A DNA stretch of 64,000 nt from Mycobacterium sp. URHB0044 (GTDB taxonomy: Bacteria; Actinomycetota; Actinomycetes; Mycobacteriales; Mycobacteriaceae): contig NZ_JIAW01000014.1 of assembly GCF_000620625.1 (NCBI RefSeq), positions 1-64,000 on the forward strand. The letters run 5' to 3'. The notes beneath the pieces were generated by a model. It was given only the letters and a program-made list of their open reading frames with translations. It ran no database searches and was not told the DNA's origin. The position numbers were made by a program, and so were the translations under genes. Positions within the stretch are counted from its first letter, which is position 1. Each line of letters opens with the position of its first letter. This document shows, one piece after another, positions 58,272-64,000 of this stretch.

Positions 58272-58328
58272 CGGGTTGTTTCCAAGGGAAAGAACCCGTC
58301 ATAGTGGACTCGTCGAGAGGGGGTTTGG

Positions 58329-58820
58329 ATGCCTGCCAGCCGTCGCGTCACGCGCGCTGTCAACGAAGTGCTCGATCTCGCTCCCAGACGCGGCGAGGTC
58401 TCGCTCGCGCGCCTGGTCGACGCCGTAGCCGCCAATCGTGCGCGGCCCATCGAACTCAAGATGGCCGACCTGCCGTTGGGCGTGTGCGGCCAGTGGCGCC
58501 AGTACGGTGACCGCGACGTCTTCCTGATCCAGAAGGGTCTGCCCGCAGGGGACCGGACGCTCGCCCACGAACTCGGCCACCTCGTCCTCGGCCACGAGGG
58601 CATCTCCGTCGTCGAGGCCGCTCTCGACACCACGGAACTCGCGAGCTCGGACCTGATCGGATACATGCTCAACCAACGGACCGGTTGCATGGGTCCCAGT
58701 GGCGAGGATGCCGAGCAGGAGGCCGAGGACTTCGCGGCGCTGCTCATCTACCGGCTCGGCCGGTTGCCGTCTGACCGTTCATCGATCGTGCAGGTGCGGC
58801 TCGGAGAGGCGTTTGGTTGA
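58329..58820 (+). CDS. ImmA/IrrE-type zinc metallopeptidase
   Basis: A 163-residue protein. The HEXXH zinc motif is HELGH (80-84) in LAHELGHLVLGHEG, with the third ligand probably in EQEAEDFAALLIYR (the typical ExxAxxFAxxLL helix). ImmA/IrrE proteases cleave XRE-type repressors or act with HTH regulators. Here the protein has no fused HTH domain. Its stop overlaps the start of the next gene (TTGA), forming a coupled pair. Confidence 0.87.
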   Translation: MPASRRVTRAVNEVLDLAPRRGEVSLARLVDAVAANRARPIELKMADLPLGVCGQWRQYGDRDVFLIQKGLPAGDRTLAHELGHLVLGHEGISVVEAALDTTELASSDLIGYMLNQRTGCMGPSGEDAEQEAEDFAALLIYRLGRLPSDRSSIVQVRLGEAFG

Positions 58821-59935
58821 TCGTCTGGGTGATCGCCGGTCTTCTCGGATTGGCGACCGGCCTGCGAATCGGCTGGGCACTCGTCAACAAGCAGTCCTTG
58901 GTAAGCGCGGCGATGATCCTCGCGCTGGGCAGCCTCGGGCTGGTGGCCGCATTGAACTGGCAGCCGCTGACTCTGCTGATCGATACGATGCTGCGCTGGC
59001 CGAACGTCTCCACCGTGTTCAGCCAGGTGGCCCTAATTGCCTGCGCCGCAGGCAGTTGCGTGATGATCACGTCCGCTTCGTCCAGTCGCAAACCGGCCAC
59101 CATCCGGCGCATCGCGATCATCCAATACAGCGTGGCGGCCGTGATCGGCGCGCTGACGCTGGTGGCCTTCTTCACGGCGCCGCAGCAGCCCGAGATGGCG
59201 CCGGAGGAGTACTTGCGGCGCAACCTCGGCACCGGCTCCACGTCGTTGTCGTGGCTTCTGCCGCTGCTCTACGTGCTGCTGGCGTTGACGCTGGTGGCGT
59301 GGGCGGGAGCTCGCCACTCCAACCGCACCCGTCGCGGCAGGGCATTGTTCGTCTTCACCATCGGCATCGCGTTGATCGTGCTGGCCAGCGCCTTCTTTCT
59401 GCTCCGCGCGGCAGGCAACACCCGGTTCGTCGGGGTGGGCGCCGCAGCCACGCTGCTGGGCTGCGCGATGCTCGTGGTGGCCAGCGGGTCGCTGCTCCCG
59501 AGCGTCGAGGACTGGTTCGGCGCACGACGTGAACTCCGGATCATCCAGCCGCTTCTCCAGGAGTTGAACAAACGCCATCCCAACGTCGGGATCGGCGTGC
59601 GCCCGCGAGGACCGCTGCTGTTCCGCGTCGCCGAGCAGATGTCACTCATCTCCGACGCGCTGTACCTGGAGGCCACCGGCGCACTCGAGACGGAGGACGG
59701 GATCCACGATTCGTCGGACTCGTCGGTGCCTACGGTGCCGCCGGAGAAACAGGCGCTTCGCATAGCGGAGTGGATTCACGCTGGCCGTGGAGCCGACCGC
59801 GATACGGCAAAGTCGCTTTTTCCCGGACCCAATTGGCTACGCCAGCCACAGTCATACTCCGATCGCGAGTGGATCCTCGCGATCGCCGACCAATATCGAA
59901 CGTTGGAACGAGGAGGCGACGTTGCCGCGGCCTGA
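58817..59935 (+). CDS. MAB_1171c-family multispanning membrane protein
   Basis: A 372-residue protein with seven or so N-terminal membrane helices (residues 1-235) and a cytoplasmic C-terminal domain of about 130 residues that begins VEDWFGARRELRIIQPLLQE. This pattern fits the MAB_1171c (DUF6545) family often encoded beside ImmA/IrrE peptidases in Actinobacteria. The TTG at 58817 overlaps the peptidase stop. It could be the membrane sensor or substrate of the protease module. Confidence 0.75.
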   Translation: MIVWVIAGLLGLATGLRIGWALVNKQSLVSAAMILALGSLGLVAALNWQPLTLLIDTMLRWPNVSTVFSQVALIACAAGSCVMITSASSSRKPATIRRIAIIQYSVAAVIGALTLVAFFTAPQQPEMAPEEYLRRNLGTGSTSLSWLLPLLYVLLALTLVAWAGARHSNRTRRGRALFVFTIGIALIVLASAFFLLRAAGNTRFVGVGAAATLLGCAMLVVASGSLLPSVEDWFGARRELRIIQPLLQELNKRHPNVGIGVRPRGPLLFRVAEQMSLISDALYLEATGALETEDGIHDSSDSSVPTVPPEKQALRIAEWIHAGRGADRDTAKSLFPGPNWLRQPQSYSDREWILAIADQYRTLERGGDVAAA

Positions 59936-59986
59936 TCGGATCAGCGATCCGATTTCGCCCACCGCCGCGGCTGTCGCGACCTCGGG

Positions 59987-60385
59987 CTAATCGTCCAGGT
60001 GCTCCATGCGGCGGAGCTCATCGACCTTGTGGGCGATGTCCTGCTTGGCCTCGGAGGACAGGCCCACGGTGCGCGCCGCAATACGACGGATGCCTTCATC
60101 GCGCATGTTGGCAAGCCACGTCAGCTCCTTGTCGAGCTTCTCGTAGTACTCGTCATCGGTGAAGTACGCCGGCTTGATCCGGAAGAAGTTGGCAAGTGCG
60201 GCCATGGTGGTCACGGACGGATTGGTCCGGTTGCCTGATCGCAGCTGTGAGAGGTACGGAGCCGACATGGTGACGCCCTCGGCCTTGAGTGCGGCGATCA
60301 CTTCGGCCGACGTATGCGGACCACGTCCTGGCGGGTAGACGGTGTCGAACAGGCGGTTCAGCCTGGCGGCGAAGGTCATGCTCAT
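59987..60385 (-). CDS. espR: Nucleoid-associated regulator EspR
   Basis: A 132-residue protein very close to Mtb Rv3849. The N-terminal HTH_XRE has MTFAARLNRLFDTVYPPGRG, the recognition helix in MSAPYLSQLRSGNRTNPS, and the C-terminal dimerisation helices end HKVDELRRMEHLDD. EspR binds many AT-rich loci, including the espACD promoter, and acts as a nucleoid-associated protein. GGAGG lies eight bases before the ATG. It converges with the MAB_1171c-type gene. Confidence 0.96.
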   Translation of the reverse strand: MSMTFAARLNRLFDTVYPPGRGPHTSAEVIAALKAEGVTMSAPYLSQLRSGNRTNPSVTTMAALANFFRIKPAYFTDDEYYEKLDKELTWLANMRDEGIRRIAARTVGLSSEAKQDIAHKVDELRRMEHLDD

Positions 60386-60792
60386 CGATTAATCCTCCAC
60401 TTAGCGATATGGGCGGTCGTTCTTCTCGGCGTATTTGCTGATCATCGTAGCGAGAACTGTGCCAACAGCCAAGTGCAAACCACCGAAAACTCGACATTAC
60501 CCGTTGCCGGAGGTCGGTGCCACGTCGCCTAGCTGGGGTTCCTTGGAAAATCCGCGCCATTACTGCACCGCAGGGCGAAGCAAATAATAACGCTCGCGCA
60601 GTTTTGCCCAAGGTGCTGGTCACTGGGTCTTGGTCACAGCAGACCCATAGTTCACTCCCGGCTACCACGCATCCCGCGGAGACCTACTGACATCGTCCTT
60701 TGCTCAGAAAATGAGCTGGCCTCGCGATGCGTTGCTGCAGGCATCAACTTCACGCACGTAGCCAGACCGCGCGCGACGCCTCGAGGTGGAGG
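60386..60792. promoter_or_regulatory. espR upstream region with four TTTGC sequences
   Basis: A 407-bp gene-free stretch, AT-richer than its surroundings. TTTGCTG (60434-60440), TTTGCTT on the minus strand (60578-60584), TTTGCCC (60603-60609) and TTTGCTC (60699-60705) resemble the half-site reported for EspR. One fits the reported TTTGC[TC][GA] pattern exactly. A small hairpin GCTCA-GAAAA-TGAGC ends the region (60702-60716). Autoregulation by EspR is a reasonable inference. Confidence 0.45.
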
Positions 60793-61533
60793 TCAGTCGG
60801 TCGGCTGGTAGTTGCCACGCTGGTTGGCGGCAGATCCTGGCGACGGTTCCCGTTCCGGTGTTTCGCCGCTGCCGGCCCGTCGGCGCCTGACCAGCCGGAT
60901 CGCGGTCACGATGGCAACCGCGGCGACGACCCCCGCCGTGGACGCAATGGCGGCCCACTGCCAGTGCAGCGCGTTGTCGAACAACAGCCAGAGGCCGAAC
61001 AACAAGAACAGGACCGCGGCCATCTGGTGCAGGAAGCGCTCCGGCATCCTGCGGTGCAGCAGCCGGCCGACGATGATCGCCACCCCGTCGGCGAGCACCA
61101 TCCCGATGGTGGCCCCGATCCACACCCCGGCCCAGTTGTAGTCACTGGCGAGGGCGACCGTGGCGAGCATGGTCTTGTCGCCCAGCTCGGCGAGCACGAA
61201 CGACGAGATGACCGCGAAGATGACGTACCGGGGCTCGGGCACCGCGGCCACGTCGTCACCATCGCCACCGCGACTGTCACGCCACGTCCAGGCGGCGAAG
61301 AGCAGAAACGCGATGGCGGCGGCGAACGCAATGGGACGCTCGGGGAGCGTCAGGCCGACGAAGTGGCCGATGGTCACCGACAGCCCGTGCACCAGGAACG
61401 ACGCGATGGCCACCCCGGACAGCACGACCCACCACCGATGGCGCAACGCGTACGTCATGGTCATCAGCTGCGACTTGTCCCCGAGCTCGGCGAGGAACAC
61501 GACTCCCAGACTGACCAGGGCGGCGGTGAACAT
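60793..61533 (-). CDS. GDT1/TMEM165 family (UPF0016) manganese transporter (Rv3848-like position)
   Basis: A 246-residue membrane protein with six predicted helices. Both copies of the family motif ELGDK(S/T) are present: LAELGDKSQLMTM near residue 16 and VLAELGDKTMLATV near residue 117. Members export Mn2+ or move Ca2+. The C-terminal tail is charged. The riboswitch upstream supports Mn2+ export. Its place between espR and the Rv3847 homologue suggests it corresponds to Rv3848. Confidence 0.85.
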   Translation of the reverse strand: MFTAALVSLGVVFLAELGDKSQLMTMTYALRHRWWVVLSGVAIASFLVHGLSVTIGHFVGLTLPERPIAFAAAIAFLLFAAWTWRDSRGGDGDDVAAVPEPRYVIFAVISSFVLAELGDKTMLATVALASDYNWAGVWIGATIGMVLADGVAIIVGRLLHRRMPERFLHQMAAVLFLLFGLWLLFDNALHWQWAAIASTAGVVAAVAIVTAIRLVRRRRAGSGETPEREPSPGSAANQRGNYQPTD

Positions 61534-61593
61534 GACGAAACCTTTCGACGCTTCGTCCGAGCGCGCCAACTACTCGCGACGCATCGGACACTC

Positions 61594-61688
61594 CGTCGAA
61601 GGTCTCGCCCACCGCTTCACGCGGTTCGCCGGCCGGGCTTTACGCCAGTATGTCGACACGACGATTGGGGGCTACTCCCCTTCGCTGA
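61594..61688 (-). ncRNA. yybP-ykoY (manganese) riboswitch
   Basis: The 5' leader of the GDT1-type gene contains the hallmark AAGGGGAGTAGC (minus strand 61683-61672) and, after two variable arms, the second conserved strand GGGCGAGACC (61610-61601 on the minus strand). The closing stem CGAAGG (61684-61679) pairs exactly with CCTTCG (61602-61597). This matches the Mn2+-sensing yybP-ykoY architecture, which controls UPF0016 and other Mn exporter genes. It predicts that Mn2+ turns on expression. Confidence 0.8.
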
Positions 61689-61792
61689 TGACACGACGAT
61701 AGCGGCCGTCGCGCGCGCGCGCCACCGCTGGGGCCGAGTTCGGGAACCCGTATTCGCAGTTTCGAGATCCGGATCTCTGGCTTCGAAAACCC

Positions 61793-62326
61793 TTATGCCG
61801 CAAGCAGCATGGCCAGAATGGCGGTGTCGGGGTGGCTGATCGGATCGACCCCGACGCGGCTGACCATCGACGTGACCGTGCCGTCCGATTCGGCCTCCAC
61901 CCAGGCGGCGCGATGCTCGAGACCCAGATACGGGATGCCGGGTAGCAGAACACAACCCGACGCGGCTCCGTTGCACTCGGGCAGCGACGGCATGGTCTCC
62001 GACGGTGGGTGCAGCATCAGCAGGGCCGGTGGCATCCGCTCCGCGAAATAGCCTGGGGGGACGGCAGATTCGCCGACGACGGTGCCCTCGGCGAGGACGA
62101 GCCCGACGGTGCCGGGCGCAGGCTCGTCGGGCAGCTCCTCGCGAACGCCGAAAATGGTTGTGGTCGCCAGCAATCCGGGCAGCGACGCCACCCGCACCGC
62201 GACCATGAGGAGTTGCGCCCATTCCTTCGTCGAGTCGGGCCAACGACCCGAAACCACGAACCCCTTCAAGGATCCGCCCGCGTGGAAGGGTGCGACTTCG
62301 ACGGCTCCGCTGGATCCTGTGTCCAT
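61793..62326 (-). CDS. Rv3847 homologue, conserved hypothetical protein
   Basis: A 177-residue cytoplasmic protein equal in length to Mtb Rv3847. It contains VEVAPFHAGGSLKGFVVSGR, WAQLLMVAVRVASLPGLLAT, GLVLAEGTVVGESAVPPGYF and ends DPISHPDTAILAMLLAA. No domain or catalytic residue set is apparent. The neighbours espR, the GDT1-type gene and an SOD gene keep the Mtb order. The ATG at 62326 is set by that alignment. Confidence 0.83.
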   Translation of the reverse strand: MDTGSSGAVEVAPFHAGGSLKGFVVSGRWPDSTKEWAQLLMVAVRVASLPGLLATTTIFGVREELPDEPAPGTVGLVLAEGTVVGESAVPPGYFAERMPPALLMLHPPSETMPSLPECNGAASGCVLLPGIPYLGLEHRAAWVEAESDGTVTSMVSRVGVDPISHPDTAILAMLLAA

Positions 62327-62513
62327 CTCGCCTCCGATCGGTGCTAACGCTTGCCTCCGACACGACGGTGGGTCGATCCCGTCAGCATGCGTTAGCTGGT
62401 GGTTAGCACGCAAGACGACACGAGTGCCAGCGCGAGATTGAAACGCGATTGGAACGCAAAAGGAGCCAAAGCCTTACTCCCTCAGGCCTCCCGAGCGTCC
62501 CGAGCACCCGGTG

Positions 62514-62867
62514 TTAATTCCCCGGTCGCTTCGCTCCTGCCCTCCGAACCGTCCACACCACCCGGTACGAACCCGCCGCAGGCACCCACCCGAACTGCCG
62601 CGAGTCGACGACTCCCAGTGCGCCCGGATTGTCCGAGCAGGCTTCGAACGTCGCGCTGGAACCGGAACCGCGCACATCGCCGACGCGCTTCACCAGCCAC
62701 CGCGTGGGCAACGTCGGGTCGCGGAACACCCGCAACTGCGCACGGCGGACGCGTCCGCCGCGCCACGCGAGGAGCCCGTCGCCGGGGCAAAGCGATGGCC
62801 GCATCGAGTCCTCCACGACGGCGAACCGGCGCAGCGGCCAGCGTCGGGAGCGATGGTTATCGTCCAC
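62514..62867 (-). CDS. sodX: Nickel-type superoxide dismutase maturation protease (SodX, S26 family)
   Basis: A 117-residue signal-peptidase-like enzyme. The Ser/Lys dyad is S21 in VVEDSMRPSLCPGD and K60 in RWLVKRVGD, with the usual S26 boxes and no membrane helix. SodX removes the N-terminal propeptide of NiSOD so that nickel can bind to the new N-terminal His. It is divergent from sodN, 23 bases apart. The GTG at 62867 fits the short leader. Confidence 0.88.
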   Translation of the reverse strand: MDDNHRSRRWPLRRFAVVEDSMRPSLCPGDGLLAWRGGRVRRAQLRVFRDPTLPTRWLVKRVGDVRGSGSSATFEACSDNPGALGVVDSRQFGWVPAAGSYRVVWTVRRAGAKRPGN

Positions 62868-62877
62868 GTCCAAAGGG

Positions 62878-62890
62878 TAAGTTAGGGCGC
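62878..62890. promoter_or_regulatory. Overlapping divergent -10 elements of sodN and sodX
   Basis: TAAGTT (62878-62883) lies seven bases before the sodN ATG, the spacing of a leaderless promoter. On the other strand TAACTT (62884-62879) faces sodX. The two hexamers overlap, so transcription in the two directions should interfere. No nickel-regulator operator was recognised in the 23-bp gap. Confidence 0.5.
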
Positions 62891-63313
62891 ATGCTGCATC
62901 GACTCTTCGCCAACGCAACTCCTGCCCATGCCCACTGCGACCTGTACTGCGGCGTCTACGATCCCGCGCAAGCCAAGATCGAGGCGCTGTCCTGCCTGAA
63001 GACCCTTCAGAAGTACAACGACTCCGACGACGAGCACTTCAAGACCCGCGCCATCCTGATCAAGGAGCAGCGCGCCGAAGAGGTCAAGCATCACCTGATG
63101 GTGCTGTGGGCCGACTTCTTCACCAAGGATCACTTCGAGCAGTTCCCGAACCTGCACCAGCTGTTCTGGGACGGGGTCCACGGCGCGGGTGACGTCAAGA
63201 AGTCGACTGACGTCGCCGTCGCCGAGAAGCTGCTCGCCACCATCGACGAGATCTCCGACATCTTCTGGCAGACCGAGAAGGCCAAGGGCATGGGCGTCTA
63301 CCCACCCGCCTGA
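62891..63313 (+). CDS. sodN: Nickel superoxide dismutase
   Basis: A 140-residue precursor. A 14-residue propeptide (MLHRLFANATPAHA) is followed by HCDLYCGVYDPAQA, the nickel hook in which His1, Cys2 and Cys6 of the mature protein bind Ni. The remaining four-helix bundle is typical (mature 126 residues, about the family size). It destroys superoxide. In Mtb this chromosomal place holds the iron enzyme sodA, which is not in the window. The gene is followed by a strong terminator. Confidence 0.95.
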   Translation: MLHRLFANATPAHAHCDLYCGVYDPAQAKIEALSCLKTLQKYNDSDDEHFKTRAILIKEQRAEEVKHHLMVLWADFFTKDHFEQFPNLHQLFWDGVHGAGDVKKSTDVAVAEKLLATIDEISDIFWQTEKAKGMGVYPPA

Positions 63314-63325
63314 CAACGACGAAAC

Positions 63326-63362
63326 GACGGCCGGCCCCGAGCATCGCTCCGGGCCGGCCGTC
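63326..63362 (+). terminator. Strong stem-loop terminator after sodN
   Basis: GACGGCCGGCCC pairs perfectly with GGGCCGGCCGTC, with further GAGC/GCTC pairing around an ATC loop, followed by TTCGTTTG. The stem is 12 or more base pairs. It also lies in front of the small membrane protein encoded convergently at 63387-63545. Confidence 0.8.
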
Positions 63363-63386
63363 TTCGTTTGAGCTACGGGGTCCGTG

Positions 63387-63545
63387 TCAGAACAGCACGA
63401 TCAGCGCGAGCACGCCGAGAAGCAGAAGGGCGATCACGCCGGCACGTACGAAGGCCATCAACTGACCCCGGGTGTAGACGTGGGCTGAGGAATTCCATTC
63501 CGAAGGCGGCAATGCGGAACCTGGACCAAAGGGCTGAGCTGCCAT
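63387..63545 (-). CDS. Small single-pass membrane protein (52 residues)
   Basis: MAAQPFGPGSALPPSEWNSS at the N-terminus is followed by one strong membrane helix (VRAGVIALLLLGVLALIVLF) that runs to the C-terminus. AGGAG lies six bases upstream of the ATG, and codon use is typical. Tail-anchored-like small proteins of this type are common in mycobacteria and usually uncharacterised. The gene is too short for most gene finders. Confidence 0.65.
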   Translation of the reverse strand: MAAQPFGPGSALPPSEWNSSAHVYTRGQLMAFVRAGVIALLLLGVLALIVLF

Positions 63546-63982
63546 CACGAACTCCTGACCTGCACGATCAACGTTGTCCCCCAGTGAGATCTGTCACAAC
63601 GATGGGCTGTGACGCCGATCATAGCCCTTGTGTAGCCGTCGCAAAAATCGGGCCGCACACCCTGAAACTCGGAGGTTTGCCGGTGTGGGAACGCGGGTAT
63701 AGAAGCGTCACCTCGCCGAGCGGACGCGCGGCGCAGAAGGCTGTTGGCAGGATTGGTTAGGACGCCAATCCTCTTCGCTCATGTCCTCTGTGCCTGTTGA
63801 TCGATGCTGTGAAATCCCCAGGTTTATCCCCAGTCAATTTCAGCTGACCCACAGACGGCGCGGTTCAGAGCCCATATCGCCCGTTGGCAGCCTGTGGATG
63901 AACCTGTGGAAACTGTGGATAGCCGCCGGATTGCTGCGATGACTCGAGAGCGTCGCCGCGACGAGCGTGCCAGCATGGTGGC
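63546..63982. other. 437-bp intergenic region with DnaA-box-like sequences
   Basis: No gene is seen here. Near its right side TTATCCCCA (63824-63832) and, on the opposite strand, TCATCCACA (63901-63893), GTTTCCACA (63913-63905) and CTATCCACA (63922-63914) each differ by one or two bases from the DnaA box TTATCCACA. A -10-like TATAGA is at 63698-63703. The region could be a replication or DnaA-regulated site, or simply the promoter of the next gene. Confidence 0.45.
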
Positions 63983-64000
63983 ATGGACCTGGTGAAGGGA
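63983..64000 (+). CDS. Possible start of the next gene (partial)
   Basis: ATGGACCTGGTGAAGGGA at the very end is open and could be the first six codons of a gene that continues beyond the window (MDLVKG). An earlier ATG at 63975 hits a stop. There is not enough sequence to name a product. Confidence 0.25.

Noticed and set aside
58329..59935. Prophage remnant because of the ImmA/IrrE peptidase
   Set aside because: No integrase, repressor, att repeat or phage structural gene is near; the pair is common in actinobacterial chromosomes.
61617..62363. 248-residue minus-strand frame across the Rv3847-like gene
   Set aside because: It is an out-of-frame shadow, crosses the riboswitch, and lacks family resemblance; the 177-residue frame matches Rv3847.
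63824..63922. Chromosomal origin oriC
   Set aside because: No dnaA, dnaN or rpmH gene is present and only four weak boxes are seen; called a DnaA-box-like cluster only.

Overview
The window is chromosomal DNA from an actinobacterium of the Mycobacteriaceae, most likely a rapidly growing Mycolicibacterium. The evidence is the high G+C content, the GTG/TTG starts, the PGRS-type glycine-rich protein and close matches to named mycobacterial genes: gltB/gltD, ethA/ethR, rraA, espR, the H-NS-like Rv3852, Rv3850, Rv3847, cyp138, msrA, Rv0138-Rv0140 and dps. M. tuberculosis (Mtb) gene numbers are quoted from memory of that genome, not from a search.

Layout. 1-600: right end of an IS481-family element and the gene remnant it cut. 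600-6000: a PPOX/F420-type enzyme, a glycosyltransferase/methyltransferase/prenyltransferase-fold operon behind a clear promoter with a palindromic operator, and a PGRS protein without a PE domain. 6000-15250: two TetR regulators with recognisable operators, cyp138, msrA-msrB, and a block matching Rv0138-Rv0140 mixed with a methyltransferase, a small exported protein and an AlkA-like glycosylase. 15250-21000: DUF2461, Dps, an aquaporin, a ClC channel and a CopB-type P-type ATPase behind a 17-bp GC-rich palindrome. 21400-27500: gltB-gltD.

27900-39700 is a ten-gene minus-strand operon with a divergent DeoR regulator. It encodes a carbohydrate ABC importer, a GH4 glycosidase, a BadF-type sugar kinase, AgaS, and both tagatose-bisphosphate aldolase subunits. 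This looks like uptake and catabolism of a galactoside or galactosaminide. 39700-44850 holds F420/flavin enzymes, a PHP-domain protein and a TetR/monooxygenase pair.

44877-48104 is the most interesting locus. It is a tight four-gene operon whose first three products resemble EspA/EspE, EspC and EspD/EspH of the ESX-1 secretion pathway. The EspC-like product keeps a YxxxD signal and the EspA-like product keeps a WxG. The fourth gene encodes a membrane-anchored, propeller-like protein. The gene for EspR, which activates espACD in Mtb, lies 12 kb away in the same window. dinB follows, with a LexA-type palindrome on its start codon.

49400-60400 largely follows the Mtb order Rv3855 to Rv3849 (ethR, ethA, rraA, Rv3852, Rv3850, espR). 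Inserted into it are a MerR regulator, a YcnI-CopC-CopD copper operon, and a module of exported protein, ImmA/IrrE-type protease and multispanning membrane protein. 60800-63400 has a GDT1/TMEM165-type manganese exporter behind a likely yybP-ykoY riboswitch, the Rv3847 homologue, and a nickel superoxide dismutase with its maturation peptidase at the place where Mtb has sodA. The window ends in an intergenic region with DnaA-box-like sequences.
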